Of a stretch of 64,000 bases of DNA, positions 42,701 through 53,739 are shown piece after piece (within the stretch, counting starts at the first letter, position 1; each line of letters begins with the position of its first letter). Under the pieces are notes generated by a model. That model was not told the DNA's origin, made no database searches, and saw only the letters and a list, made by a program, of their open reading frames with translations. Made by a program: the position numbers and the translations under genes. This DNA is from Brachynemurus nebulosus. Its lineage: Eukaryota > Arthropoda > Insecta > Neuroptera > Myrmeleontidae. Where the stretch lies: positions 43,487 through 107,486 of the forward strand of contig JAPWDM010000101.1 in assembly GCA_035578155.1 (NCBI GenBank). Reading direction: 5' to 3'.

Positions 42701-42804
42701 GGTTCTTGAATGATGGCATATTTGATTCGCCATCTCCGCATTGTGTTCCCAAGTTCACACATCACCGCATACGAACGTTGGCAGTTAAGCTGTATAAGAT
42801 CCAT
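39739..42804 (-). CDS. R1-clade LINE ORF2: endonuclease and reverse transcriptase
   Basis: An intact 1021-aa frame starts with ATG. Residues 1-225 form an APE-type endonuclease (LIQLNCQRSYAV, IIQEPYARNGQ, LLIGVDANACSG, SDIDVTLCN, WSISDHN). The middle is reverse transcriptase: SYRPICLVSTFAKILERLM, PGQHGFTYGRSTESAW, GIFIDFQGAFDN, GCPQGSHCGPFIWN and the catalytic VIAYADDLLIL. A Cys-rich zinc motif follows near residue 950 (CMWCHRSEDWEHILKDCP). No RNase H is present. This organisation is typical of R1-clade LINEs, which prime reverse transcription at a nicked target. Every domain is open, so it may be a recent or active copy. Confidence 0.95.
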   Translation of the reverse strand: MDLIQLNCQRSYAVMCELGNTMRRWRIKYAIIQEPYARNGQILGLPNDMRVFSSGATGVRAAIIIDDQNLDVMAITDCISDYGVCVWVNDGQQDFYIVSAYCRPGDDITLDIRYLDRVVRRVGHRPLLIGVDANACSGLWFSKNLGTSRENDIRGDNLAEWALENELLVLNEPSDFYTFSGPRGDSDIDVTLCNRLMHRIGWEWKIIPDWSISDHNTIHIKSNTNRAHPVKTNGPLIPIHKLTEFEHSFISHFQNIDFGDWLHMSLTEKITTLYTIIKDAASAIGADTLRHHNRGIRWWNRELTSLRSPVNKARKRTQQARRKYLRGSISVEAYNAERNNYASLKTEYKHEMRKAKEENWHKYVMETGNRDPWGPVYRLCRGVGSTGVTSLRTPAGYTSTWEESAGVLLNEFFPRANIAISRAPTVATAEEFDFEEIHYAVVRTGRNRAAGLDGVSSEMLRVVWRSAPAHIKALFDNCLQTGTFPEIWKEARVVFLLKSPDKDKAAPRSYRPICLVSTFAKILERLMVERLARAIQYPMNPGQHGFTYGRSTESAWAEVIRFVENNQHKYVLGIFIDFQGAFDNLEWGVILEKIASEGCREYGLWDSYFRNRTACVVGATQEIRRAVHRGCPQGSHCGPFIWNYVMDDLLNELENSGAKVIAYADDLLILVEADNRQVMEDISTDKLTMVSDWENRVGVQLSIEKTVTMLLKGKLSPNRRPSIHLNRTPVRYTEKVKHLGIVVREGLSFKAHIQYIDNKVANMVGCFARVLRREWGLTHDSIRIIYENSFVAAALYASVVWYDICKFNYAKTQLNRIQRRILYTCLPVCRTVSTEALQVLFGVPPWDIEIRRRAIGSKIRLGLPLKEHDLIRADEHLEGHEAMEVGLHRAMAIWQQRWTQTDKGRVTYKFLPEVAVASKLTGINLNLETCFIITGHGTLGTYLETRHLSETDECMWCHRSEDWEHILKDCPKYEERRDPASWGIRIVDGQWFYDDVLKNEEGFRKFKKFSKWVFHLKKGNE

Positions 42805-42806
42805 GA

Positions 42807-44009
42807 TTATTCATATCTGCCCCGGACCCTTTCCCACATTCTGTTGAACTCGGGACAACTTCTGTCGAACACACCATGTTTATCATCCAGACCCTTGGTT
42901 TTGCAGACGGAACAACGAACTTCGTTTTTACAGTCTGGGGCCAGATGGCCGGTCTGTCCACATCTTTTGCACAGTCGCTCCCTTTTACAATCGCTGGTAA
43001 GGTGATCGAATCCATAACAACGGAGACAACGGCTCATGTTTCTGTCTTCTCTGACCCGATATGACCCCCAGCCAAGATATATTCTCTCATATGACAGTAG
43101 TCGTTCCTTTATTGGTGCTGGTAATTCAATCACTACCGTTCCGTGCGGGTTATCCCGACCCAATCTCGTTATAAGCTTTAAGCACTTTCTAGCTTCTTCC
43201 TTGTCCATACATGACTCCAGATTCTTTTTATGTAGATCCCTCATTAGGTTCTCATCTGTCATGTCGTTTGGAACACGAAAAATTACAACTCGGGGGTCGT
43301 TCCTCTTAGGCAGCTCGACTTTCAATCCCTTGCTGGTAAAATCGTATTGTTGTATACGTTCCCTTTCTTGTTCCGTTATAGTTTCCACCACGATCCCCGT
43401 TCTCCCGGATTTTACAGATTGCACCCGTATGTCCGCAAGTTCTTTGCTCACCTCCTTCATGAGTCTATCACGAATGGCTTCCTTATCCACTTTGTCATCC
43501 ATTGCTTTTACCACCACAGCGTAGGATTTTTTAGGTTTGGGGAGCTCGGGAAATTGCGTATTTGTTCCACCCAGTTCTCTTGATGTCATTGCACCAGTGC
43601 CTCCGTTCAAGCCGGTACATGTCGGGTCCATGTCTGTGGATGTAACACCTCCAGTTACCTTTCCTATTTTATCAAGTAGTCTCTCGTTTGTTTCTCTTAA
43701 CATGTCTATCTGACCTTGTAGTTTGCCCACTTCGCTGGCCCGTTCACACAGTACCTCACTCAGCATATGTTCGATTTCCGAAAAACATTGCATTATAAAC
43801 TCGCCGTGCACTTTCTGAATTTTATTCGTGTCAGTAAGTACAAACTTCCGTAATTTGGTGCCAATCTCCGTAATCTTGTTCAATCTCACCTTCGGATCTT
43901 TTACACCAGAATCAGCAAACGCAGAGAATTCGTCCCCACTCATTTCGACCTCCGAATCTTGTTCGCTATTATCGCTCGGCATTTTACGCCGGCGCCTAGG
44001 AGTTGCCAT
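42807..44009 (-). CDS. R1-clade LINE ORF1 (Gag-like, CCHC zinc knuckles)
   Basis: An intact 400-aa frame starts with ATG (MATPRRRRKM). The N-terminal third is acidic with a predicted coiled coil (VGKLQGQIDMLRETNERLLD). The centre has an RRM-like fold region (PRVVIFRVPNDMTDENLMRD). The C-terminus has Cys/His knuckles CLRCYGFDHLTSDC, CKRCGQTGHLAPDC and a third Cys-rich CSVCKTKG block. It binds element RNA in related LINEs. Its stop is two bases before the ORF2 ATG, suggesting coupled translation. Confidence 0.93.
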   Translation of the reverse strand: MATPRRRRKMPSDNSEQDSEVEMSGDEFSAFADSGVKDPKVRLNKITEIGTKLRKFVLTDTNKIQKVHGEFIMQCFSEIEHMLSEVLCERASEVGKLQGQIDMLRETNERLLDKIGKVTGGVTSTDMDPTCTGLNGGTGAMTSRELGGTNTQFPELPKPKKSYAVVVKAMDDKVDKEAIRDRLMKEVSKELADIRVQSVKSGRTGIVVETITEQERERIQQYDFTSKGLKVELPKRNDPRVVIFRVPNDMTDENLMRDLHKKNLESCMDKEEARKCLKLITRLGRDNPHGTVVIELPAPIKERLLSYERIYLGWGSYRVREDRNMSRCLRCYGFDHLTSDCKRERLCKRCGQTGHLAPDCKNEVRCSVCKTKGLDDKHGVFDRSCPEFNRMWERVRGRYE

Positions 44010-44269
44010 GTCGTTACCAGTAGAACATAGGCTAATTGAATTACAACGTTAGAAAAGAATAGTAAAACTATGTATTAGTTAAAGGTCGTGTCGACGAACA
44101 GACTATACAATATGTCGTATGTACACTCTATCTGAACCAACTATAATTATTAATATTTTAATTAACACACCCCGCTAATGTCTACAAACTGAATGTAAGG
44201 ATAGTCAGGTAGTTTATGTAGTCCCTATAGAAGAAAAATATTGTTGGTTATATCAGTTTCTCGAAAGGG

Positions 44270-45330
44270 TGCTGCGCCCCAAAAATATATTACGCAGGCA
44301 GCACTTAAGGGTTATGGGGGTATGATTTTAATGTAATTTGTCAGTTATGAGTAACGTTCGTCGTGATGTACACAGATAATGATTAGTGTAATTTGAGTGT
44401 GAATGAAAGCCGTTCTAGTTTTATCTACCGGTAGTGGCTATGCCCCGTTTAAGACAGAGCGGAAAGCTGTAGTAGGGCCCCACTATTCAAATTTTCCTGA
44501 TATTAGTGGCTGTTAAGGTGTAAAAACGGTGTTATATTAACTTTAGTATACAAGTACGGAAGTAAATATCTAGTACTAATATATAACAAACTTTGACACT
44601 TAATTGTACTTTCTGTAGAGACTTCGCCCCAAAAATATATGTCACAATGGGTGTCAGGAAGTTCAATAAGTAAATCGGACGTAGTCCTGAATCGATATTT
44701 CAGTTGATCGGCACGATGTGTCCAGATAACTAGGTTGATGAGTACTTAACACTTATAGACGAGCTAACAATGGCACTTGATAACTCAACCTGTGGGCGCT
44801 AAGCCCCAAAAATAAATGTCTGGATAGATGACAGGGAGTTCCAGGATGCGACGGATGTTGATACAGTCCCGAAAAAGTAACGGATCGGTGTGGTTTATCC
44901 CGATAATTACCGCGTTGTATTGTACTATATTAACAAGTAACACTTAACACTAAAAATCACAACAGTAGGGGCTGCGCCCCCAAAAATATATATCACAATA
45001 AGTAAAAGGGAGTTCCTAAAGTACGAAGAGGATGAAATGAGCCCGAAAAGTCAACGGATCAGGGCGATGCTTCCGGATGATCACCTCGGTATATTCTATA
45101 TCACTATAACACTACAAAAATGACACTTGAATAACACTTCCTGTAGAGGCTGCACCCCAAAAATATACGTCACAATAGGTTACTAGAAGTCCGAGGGGCA
45201 GCTGGTGTTCACGCGAAATCGGTAGGCCAGCGGATCGAGACGATGCGACCAGATAACCGGTAATATGCGTTCAGACGTATTATAACAAGAGTATATAACA
45301 CTATCGGCAGGGACTATGCCCCTTCGATTT
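44270..45330 (-). repeat. Tandem array of about 175-bp units in the LINE 5' leader
   Basis: The motif GCCCCAAAAATATAT or a decayed form recurs at about 44281, 44444, 44628, 44811, 44977, 45159 and 45314, spacing 155-185 bases. Each unit also carries a CGGATCGnnnnGATG...CAGATAAC block. The array is immediately upstream of ORF1 on the minus strand. Such monomers act as promoters in some other LINEs; that role is inferred here. Confidence 0.75.
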
Positions 45331-45470
45331 AATTCATTCACAATGTATATTTATGGTATTGGTGTATAGTAATATGATGTGTTCAATCGGTGTATAGTTA
45401 ATGACAGTACGCAATACACCGAAAGTTGTGAAACTAACTACACGGAACCTTCAATGGAGGTATCAGGGCC

Positions 45471-46011
45471 CCAAATTAAAATGTCAAAAAAAATTACCAA
45501 CTGAATTAAATTACTTACGTATATAAATCACTAATTCACTTAAACACTAATTAAACTAATAAATTTAGCACTAAGTAATGTTCAGAGCTGTCAAATTTGA
45601 CGTTTTGTCCGAATTAAAATAACCTTAAGAATTACTAGAATTTAACAATAAATTACGATGAAAACGGTTTAATAGAAAGAATATATATTTGATTATAACA
45701 ATTAACAAGTTCAACAATCGAATCACAGCGAATATCGATACGTAGGTAACACCCGCACAACAATGCATCAAAGATACACAACCGTACTGTACGAGCACCA
45801 GTCGATGAGTCGCCCTTAGGTACAGAAAGTGAAGCCTCCGGTGAGGTGCAAGGGACAAAGCTTCTATCGAGGGCCCAGGGCAACATTTGTGTGTATTATT
45901 ATACATAACGCCATTCTGTAAATAAACAGCAGCTGTTTTAATATAACTGAATGCTTACCATGGTTATTAAAAATAGTACATGTGGTATATTTTGCTTAAA
46001 TTTTACTCAAT
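45471..46011. other. Spacer
   Basis: No supportable gene; includes a short GC-richer patch (45790-45880). Confidence 0.35.
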
Positions 46012-46362
46012 TTGCTCCAGAGACCATCACGTTTTGCTTATTTGGCTCCACAGATCTACACAATTTACTCATTTTGTTCTACAGAAGTAGACATTTGCTC
46101 ATTTTGCACATTTTACTCATTTAGCTCCAGAGGACTACACATTTTACTCGTTTTGCTCCAAAGAGCTACACATTTTACTTATTTTGCTCCACAGAACTAC
46201 ACACTTTACTCATTTTGTTCTACAGAACTACACATTTGCTCACTTTGTTCTACAGAACTACACATTTGCTCATTTTGCACATTTTACTCATTTAGCTCCA
46301 CAAGGCTACACATTTTACTCATTTTGCTCCAGAAAGCTACACATTTGCAAATTTTGCTCCGC
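46012..46362. repeat. Minisatellite, about 32-bp unit, roughly ten copies
   Basis: Units vary around CTCATTTTGCTCCACAGAAC followed by TACACATTTTA. The open reading frame across it comes from the periodicity and is not considered a gene. Confidence 0.85.
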
Positions 46363-47300
46363 CTGAGTTAATCATCTTGCTCGTTTTGCTCTAAAGAATT
46401 AGAGAGCCAGACAGATAGGCACAGATACAGGCGAGCAAGCAGGTAGGCAGACAGACAGACAGAAAGGACACCCGTTTTAGCAACGTGGTTCAATTGGGTA
46501 CCGACCGCAAGAAAATGAAAATTAATAACTTTTGCGAAGCTCCTTTTCACATATTTTTTCAAATCAGCCTCCCTGAAGATTAAAAAAGAAAGAAAGTAAG
46601 AAATAATAAGAAGAATACAACTCAGCAACCCAATAACTAGTTTCTGACTTGATCGCTTTATCGTTTCATGTACGAGTTTTAAGGCACTGAAAAATTTTAA
46701 TATTAGAATGATTGTAAGACCTAACCTACAAAATATATCAGTTTTAATTACGTCAATCAGAAACGACGATCAACTCAGCAAGTACAAATTTATAAACTGT
46801 TTGTAAACTGGCACACTTAGTTTTGAAATGTTCTTATGTTGGACTTTGGATCAGTACACACTACGGACATTAATTTTTGAAATTTGTCGATATTTCATTT
46901 TTATTGGACTTTGGTCAGTCAAGATTCTTAATCAAATGTAGGGTAGGAAAACACACGATTTTGTTTACGACAGTCGGAAATGACAATGAACTCTGCACGT
47001 ACAGACTTGTTCTTTAAAAACTAGGACAATTTTTGAAATTTGTCGATATTTCGTTTTTGTTAAACTTTAAACAGTCGTTGAACTCGGTAACCAAATATTT
47101 GTAGGTTCTTTGGAAACAAACACATTTATTTCTGAAATTTGTCGACTCTACATTTCTGGTGGACTTTGATAAGTCATTGAACTGATCAAAGAATCAAGAG
47201 GTATACGCGTAATATGCTTTGTTTAAATCTATTACACCAATATCGAACACATGATTGCTAAGTACATACTGTATAACATATAACGCATCATTAGCTATTG
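46363..47300. other. Non-coding region
   Basis: A degenerate GACA microsatellite at 46395-46460 and a box-B-like block shared with 32578-32620. GGACTTTGG(A/T)CAGT-like strings near 46850, 46910 and 47160 resemble others at about 35235 and 36535. Confidence 0.35.
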
Positions 47301-47305
47301 CCACT

Positions 47306-47375
47306 ATAGAGTAGTGGTTATAACGCCCGCTCCGTATACAAACAAAGGCAAGTTCAAATCCGTCTGCAAGTACAA
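47306..47375 (+). other. tRNA-like (possible SINE head)
   Basis: TAGTGGTTATAACGCCCGC resembles a Pol III A box region, and AAGTTCAAATCCG about 35 bases later resembles a B box. A full cloverleaf could not be confirmed by eye. Confidence 0.3.
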
Positions 47376-47514
47376 ATCCGCTTGCAAGTTCAAAAAGAAG
47401 AAAAAAAAATACGTCACAACATGGCCGACATTCGACATTAGAACATCGGCTCTTACCATCGCGGACATCTCCAAGAAAATGACGTCATAAAAAAATCGCC
47501 TGTACGTATAAAAA

Positions 47515-47670
47515 AAATGGTGACTTTGTCAACGTCATCGAAAAACACGTCTGTCGACATCACCGACCGATATTGTCAATTACCACCCACGCAATTTTAC
47601 ACGGCCACACCCAAGAAAAAGTTCCCATAGTGGCCAAAAAGTTCCCACCGCCGAGTACCCCAACACCCAC
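47515..47670. repeat. Right member of the 18-kb inverted repeat pair
   Basis: Reverse complement of 29318-29490; followed by TGTTGTTA at 47671-47678, the same octamer that precedes the left member. Confidence 0.8.
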
Positions 47671-47678
47671 TGTTGTTA

Positions 47679-49033
47679 TCTGAATTATTATAAATTAATT
47701 AGTGCAGTTATATAACTCACGAAAAGTGAACATTAAATTATCTTTTGTAATAAGAAGCTACTCACCTAAATAAGTGAGTACACAACAGTTTTCCTCATTA
47801 TAATGATAATAATAAAATTAAACTACATACTATCTACATAAAAGCAAAATACATTTATATAACTGTGACGTTGCAAGTCACCGCCACTGGATATTTCTAT
47901 AAAACAATAAAATCAACACTTACTCCTTATAGAAATTCTTATGACATGTTTCTATCTATTAATCTTATTCCTTTTAAAAATTATTTCTAATCAGTTTCAA
48001 TAGTATATATTTAACATTAGTGTTTGATGTCAACAACGGTCCGATACGACAACATATGTGTACCAGAGTGATGTGACAGTGTATTGGACAATCAAAAAAA
48101 AAAAAAAAAAATAGTGCAAATCAGACAAGCAAGGCGACAACATCACTGTATTAGCAATTATTTTGCTAAATAAATTAAATACAATAATTGCAAAAACCAA
48201 GTTTGTGTTTCACTATTTTTAGCCATGCTTTAAAAACCAGCTTCGTTACAGTCCTACAAAACAATTAGTTTAATTCAAAATCAAAAAAGCAAAAAAAAAC
48301 ACACACACACACAAAAGAAGAAATTAAGAAGAAATTAAAACTCTTATAACTAAATTAAATGCTAAATTATACTAAAAATAAATAAATATAACTAAATAAT
48401 TTTCTTTTCGAATGGACCACTACACTGATCAAAGTCTGGGTCATTCTGTAATATAAAAAAATTTTAATTATAAAAATAACCAAATGTTTTGTAGCGGTCA
48501 AGAATGATCGATCGACGTTATTCCACGGTTATGTAATTTAACAAGTATGTAAACAACTATTGCGTGTTGTGAAGGACATCGCGCTGACCATGACTTGAGC
48601 ACTTGAATTTTATCTGATAAGAAACACGGAACGGACCAAAAATATACTCGAATTAAACATTTCAACAATCAGAGGAGTGGTCCATAGTCTCGTATATTTT
48701 AATCACCTACCTCGTCGATCAGATAAAAATTGAATCTGTAAGTTATTTTACTGTTATTTCTTATAATTCCAATCATTTTCTCAGATTTTACCACAAAGGA
48801 CCCTTCGGGGTAAAGAGGGGTAAAAGTGCCTAAATGGGAAATTAAAAAACTAATAGTAGCATTAAGTGCACTATGTGATAGTAAGTCTTATATACCAATG
48901 TTAGGGCTTTAAACATAATCGTTTTCGGGTAAAACCACTTTAAGTGAAATTCGAATATTTCCAAGATTTTCCTCAATGCGTGCTCGGACCTTTTTCAAAA
49001 TCGACTTGCGTATAAAACAGAGGGAGAGCTAAT
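47679..49033. other. Non-coding region
   Basis: No gene, RNA or repeat boundary found. Contains an A run near 48090-48112 and a short (AC)n tract near 48300. Confidence 0.4.
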
Positions 49034-49902
49034 TTCACAGGCCTAAGAATTTTAAGTTTTGTCACCCCCTTTTGGATTTGATGACTGATCTTAGGGTATT
49101 TTAGTGCGCTGATTACGAAAAAAATATTCAAAAAATTCCAGCACGTCAGAATTTTTAGATATTAGGTATTAAAATTTTTAACTAAAATTACCTAGGTCGA
49201 CCAAGTAAAGAATAGATTATACATTTTTATTTATTTGCTATCTAATAAAAAGTCATTACATAGTTGTAATTGGCTTTTAGGAACACATTCTCATCAATGG
49301 TTTCATTAAATGAAACCTAATTAACTAAGTGACATATCTTTATTTTGGGGAGAAAAGGTGAATTTTAAGGTCATCCGCTAATGAGCTCATTATTGAGGGT
49401 AATTTATTTTTTTCTATTCAGTTTTAATTGATAACTAAACCTCGCAAAACGGTGCTAACGGGGCCGTACTTATAAAAACCAACGACATAAATAAACATGC
49501 ATAATCTATTCCTGACTTAGTCGACCTAGGTAATTTTAGTCAAAAATTTTAATACCTAATATCTAAAAATTCTGACGTGCTGGAATTTTTTGAATATTTT
49601 TTTCGTAATCAGCGCACCAAAATAGCCTAAGATCAGTCATCAAATCCAAAAGGGAGTGACACGACTTAAAATTCGCAGGCCTGTGTTACCTACGTACGTG
49701 TAATGTATATCTATTATCACAGGCCTGCGAATTTTAAGTCATGTCACCCCCTTTTGGATTTGATGACTGATCTTAGGCTATTTTGGTGCGCTGATTACGA
49801 AAAAAATATTCAAAAAATTCCAGCACGTCAGAATTTTTAGATATTAGGTATTAAAATTTTTGACTAAAATTACCTAGGTCGACTAAGTCAAGAATAGATT
49901 AT
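49034..49902. mobile_element. Foldback element with three copies of a 190-bp terminal repeat
   Basis: Copy A (49034-49222, plus), copy B (49502-49687, minus) and copy C (49715-49902, plus) each start CACAGGCCT and read on through a TTTTGGATTTGATGACTGAT block to a TAATCTATTC-type inner end. A and B bound a 280-base core. B and C lie almost back to back around a 28-base spacer. Confidence 0.85.
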
Positions 49903-50090
49903 TTATTAATTAATTAATGCATTAGATCAGTTTTATCGAAAAATTAATATATAGTCCCATTTAAAAAAATTATAAGTTTGTATCATAGCTCGAAAGCCGT
50001 AAGTGCTATAAAGCTCCTGACCATAGCAATCGATTGCCTCCATCGATATCTATAACTCTTATTTGAACCATTTTTCGAATAAATCAACGG

Positions 50091-50152
<62 letters not shown>
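50091..50152. repeat. (TA)n microsatellite
   Basis: About 31 TA units upstream of the LINE fragment. Confidence 0.95.
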
Positions 50153-50154
<2 letters not shown>

Positions 50155-50229
50155 CCAAACGAACCATTTACTGCAAACGATATATATATTACGATATAAT
50201 AAATACTCATACGGTACTGTTGGGGAAGT

Positions 50230-50982
50230 AGCCAAACAAACAATCGAGGCATCAAAATAGAAGATTAACAATTCTAAATAACAGAAATTCTACCCATTTT
50301 TCAACAGCCTCTGGAACCTTCTCAGTTATTGATATTACAACAGCTACAAATAATCTTGCCACAAGACTACATTGGGACATACACAATGATCGGTGTTCAA
50401 GTGACCACTTTCCAATAATTATAAAAATTCCTACTTTAGAACAAAATGTCACATTTTCAACTACAAAATATATCAATTAGCCGACTGAGAAAAATATGAA
50501 CAAGAAATAAAAATTTTAGGTTATGACTGAACAAATATCAAAAAATGAATAAATACAATAAACTTGGCTGTTGAAAAATGTGTACCCCCAAAAATTATAA
50601 TACACAAAAATAAACAATTACCTTGGTGGACAGAAAACATCAAACGCTTAATAAAAGAAAGGAAAAAAGCCTTAAATAAATACCGTCACAGTAAATCCCA
50701 AGCGGACGTTGAAGTTTTTAAATTAGCTTGTGCAAAAATTCGAAGGGAAATACTCACAAAAAAACGTAAATCCTGAAACAATTTTATAGAATCTACAAAT
50801 TCAGATACATCTAACAATCACCTTTGGGCTAATATAAGAAAACTAGTATCTGGCACTTATAATATTGAAATACGCAATGGTTTAAATACAAATAACGGCC
50901 TAATAACAGATCTAAACGATATAGCCGAGGAGTTTACAAAACACTTTTATACAACTTCCAGTGACAACCAATACACGAGACC

Positions 50983-50985
<3 letters not shown>
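50230..50985 (+). pseudogene. I/Jockey-type LINE ORF2 fragment (endonuclease end and linker)
   Basis: In one frame: TFSVIDITTATNNLATRLHW then CSSDHFPIIIKI, the C-terminal part of an APE endonuclease. In another, the linker before reverse transcriptase (LPWWTENIKRLIKERKKALN). A TGA at about 50774 and frameshifts interrupt it. It resembles the LINE at 59.7-63.8 kb but keeps the SDHF motif lost there. It ends at a (GT)n tract. Confidence 0.75.

Positions 50986-51047
<62 letters not shown>
50986..51047. repeat. (GT)n microsatellite
   Basis: About 31 GT units between the LINE fragment and the pogo-like element. Confidence 0.95.
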
Positions 51048-51050
<3 letters not shown>

Positions 51051-51280
51051 TTATATTTGATTTATTGTGTAATTACTGACTTTTTTATTATTATAAACTT
51101 TTTGTGGACTTATTGATTATTGTTATATATTTTTGTGGACTTAATTATTGTTGTTAATTTCTTTTATTGTTATAAACTTTTTTATGCATTTGTGAATTTG
51201 TTGATTTTTTTTTATTATATTGACTATTTTAAACTTTTTAATTGTTGTTTCCGTACTTTCCATTTTGTTTTGTTTTTTAT

Positions 51281-52743
51281 CATGGAAACAAAGAAATTAG
51301 AAAAAGCATTCCCCTGGAACAAAAAATTCAAATTATTAAAGAATTAAAGAAAGGTGTGAGGATGCGTGTTCTGGCGTCCAAATTTAATATTTCAAGAGCT
51401 TCCGTTTCTCGTATCTCTAAAAATAGAGACAAAATAATAAAATATTATAGTAAGTTTCATAAAAAATTTACTGCTGATACTAAAAAAATTAAGGAAACGA
51501 AATTACAGCAGATGGAGCAAGTCCTTTTTCACTGGCTGGTGCAGAAACGAAGTTCTCATCAGATAATTTCTGATACAGTTTTACGTAATAAAGCCATTAA
51601 TTTAAATAAAAAGATGGGTGGGCCACGAAATTTTCAAGCTAGTCAAGGATGGGCTGAACGATTTAAAACCAGATACGGGATTAGACGTCTGGCAATAAAA
51701 GGGGAAAAGCTATCTTCAGACCACGTTGGTGCTGAGAGGTTTAAAAAAACTTTTCCCAATTACTAGAAGAAGGATACAGCGCAGAAGATATATATAATGC
51801 GGACGAAAGTGGCGTCTTTTGGAAAATGTTGCCGAAAACAACTTTAGTACTTCCGACAGAGACTTCTGCACCAGGACCAAAAATCCCAAAAGACAGAGTT
51901 ACCGTTATGTTTTGTGCTAATGCTTCAGGGAATCACAAGCTACCGCTTCTGGTAATTGGGAAAACAAAGAAACCGCGTGATTTTGATAAAATATTATCAT
52001 TACCAGTTTATTATGCCAACCAGACAAATGGTTGGATTGACGCAAATCTATTTTCCGAATGGTTTGACGATATTTTTATTAAAGAAGTTACCGACTATAA
52101 AAACAAATATAATTTAAATAAAAAAACTATCTTAATTGTTGATAATGCACCGGCTCACGTAAATACAAATATTTTGAACAGTATTAATGAAAATTTTAAA
52201 ATAATTCTGTTACCACCCAATGTAACACCACTGATTCAGCCAATGGACCAAGCCGTTATTTCTACATTTAAAAAGAATTACAGGAAATATTTACTACACT
52301 GGCTAATTTTTAAAGAAACTAACGAAAAAATAAATGATTTTTTTAAAAAATTTACATTAGCAGAAGCTATCGAACTTTTTGCTAAGTCCTGGGATGATAT
52401 ACGGAGGCACACTTTGAAACAGGCTTGGAAAAATTTAATACCGGATGACGGTTCTTCTGGAAGTTCAACAACAGAATCTTCTGTTAACTTAGAAGGTTTA
52501 ACGCAGTTACCGAACTATGAAAATTTCACCTTAGAAAATTTTAATGAGTGGATTCACTGCGATGCTGACGACGAAGGCTACAAACTCTTGACAGAAAACC
52601 AATTAATTGAACAGGTTAACAGAGAGAAGCAGAGTGAAGAAATACAAAAAGAAGTAGAAGAAAAAGAAGAAATATCAGAAGAGGAAGCTCATGAATTTTA
52701 TAGAAACTTTTACAAATGGGCAAAAAAATCAAAAAATAAATAA
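51281..52743 (+). pseudogene. Pogo/Tigger-type transposase (CENP-B-like), frameshifted
   Basis: The N-terminal part has a CENP-B-type helix-turn-helix (LEQKIQIIKELKKGVRMRVL, FNISRASVSRIS) and a second DNA-binding block ending FQASQGWAERFKTRYGIRR. After a one-base shift in an A run near 51746 the DDE core continues: NADESGVFW, TILIVDNAPAHV and PPNVTPLIQPMDQAVI, all three catalytic aspartates. The C-terminus is acidic. The only ATG with good context (51281) is out of frame with the helix-turn-helix, so a second indel lies near 51300. The upstream frame opens only with a TTG. Inverted ends were not found. Confidence 0.9.
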
Positions 52744-53735
52744 ATAACCAGTTGTTAAATATTTTAGATTTTATAGAAGAATCGTTTTTTGCGGATTAGT
52801 AGTAACTTTTTGTGTTGTCGGTGGATCATAATAAATGATAATCTCTTTAAGGATTAAAAAAATGGTTTATTATTAATTTGAAAAGTGAAATGATTTTTTT
52901 AAAACGTGGATAAATGTGAGGAACTTCTCAAATTTTAATAAATGTCAATAGATGTCCAAGTGTTTTTAAAAATAATCACAGAAAGAAGTTGATATTTAAA
53001 CTGTTACAGTTAAGATTTATGACCCGTCGCCAGCACCCATCATATTTACTATGTATTTGGTAAAATATTTTTTATTTGTGCCTCTGTTTGTGTACAGTAA
53101 AATGTGAAGTTACAAAAACATGAAAAACAACAATTAGTATTATGGAACTGTTAGTTCTTATAAATTTCAAATTGTAAACTATAAATGCACACAGTATTGA
53201 AATAATTTTCTCAGCAGTTTATGTATTTTATTTACATACATTTATTGGGGTACGTAAAAACTGATCTTTTTTATTTATTTTTATATGATTCATATTTTTG
53301 ATTTTACAATTGAAAATTTGTGTACATTATTCCGCATTTCACAATAAAATAGCAGGTCCATATAAATTTATTTTTTCGCAAATAGTTTGCACAAACATAA
53401 TTTTGACTTGTATGGAGCGGCTATTACGCCATATTATAAAGATAATAAACTGTATAATCACATTAATCACCCGGTATCTAAGTACACGCGAATTTTATTA
53501 AGTAAAAAGAATAAGAATATAATTCTATTTCATTCTCGCAAAAGTTGCTTACAACGAGAAATCAGTGTACTTGTTTATTTGAATTAATTATTTAAATTAC
53601 ATATTTTTATAATGCTTGCTCTACATCGCTTTTCTTTTAGCCTGTTTCATAGTAATGTTTTAGTTAATGTTTTACCTTTTTTGAGTTTTTTAAACAATGT
53701 TCCTTATTTTAAATAAACAGATCAGTTTCATTAGA
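52744..53735. other. Spacer with one doubtful small ORF
   Basis: A 66-codon frame at 53387-53587 (NFDLYGAAITPYYKDNK) has an amino-acid composition that is not obviously random, but there is no family match, no promoter and no neighbour to support it. Confidence 0.3.
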
Positions 53736-53739
53736 TACT

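Larger units (their letters stand above)
38930..45470 (-). mobile_element. R1-clade non-LTR retrotransposon, apparently full length
   Basis: On the minus strand: a leader with tandem units (about 45330-44270), ORF1, a 2-base gap, ORF2, then about 800 bases of GC-rich 3' region. The 3' end carries an A run and a (GAAC)n-like tail near 38935-38975. Both ORFs are open. Outer limits are approximate because target duplications could not be fixed. Confidence 0.85.

Noticed and set aside
40133..43583. Several ORFs antisense to the R1 ORFs
   Set aside because: They are mirror frames of strongly supported LINE genes and have no domains.
45625..45906. 93- and 77-codon ORFs
   Set aside because: Overlapping frames with no motif or start context in LINE-flanking sequence.
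46012..46371. 119-codon ORF with repeated peptides
   Set aside because: Open only because the minisatellite keeps phase; no start context or family.
53387..53587. 66-codon ORF
   Set aside because: No ATG context, promoter, motif or neighbour support; kept only as a remark.
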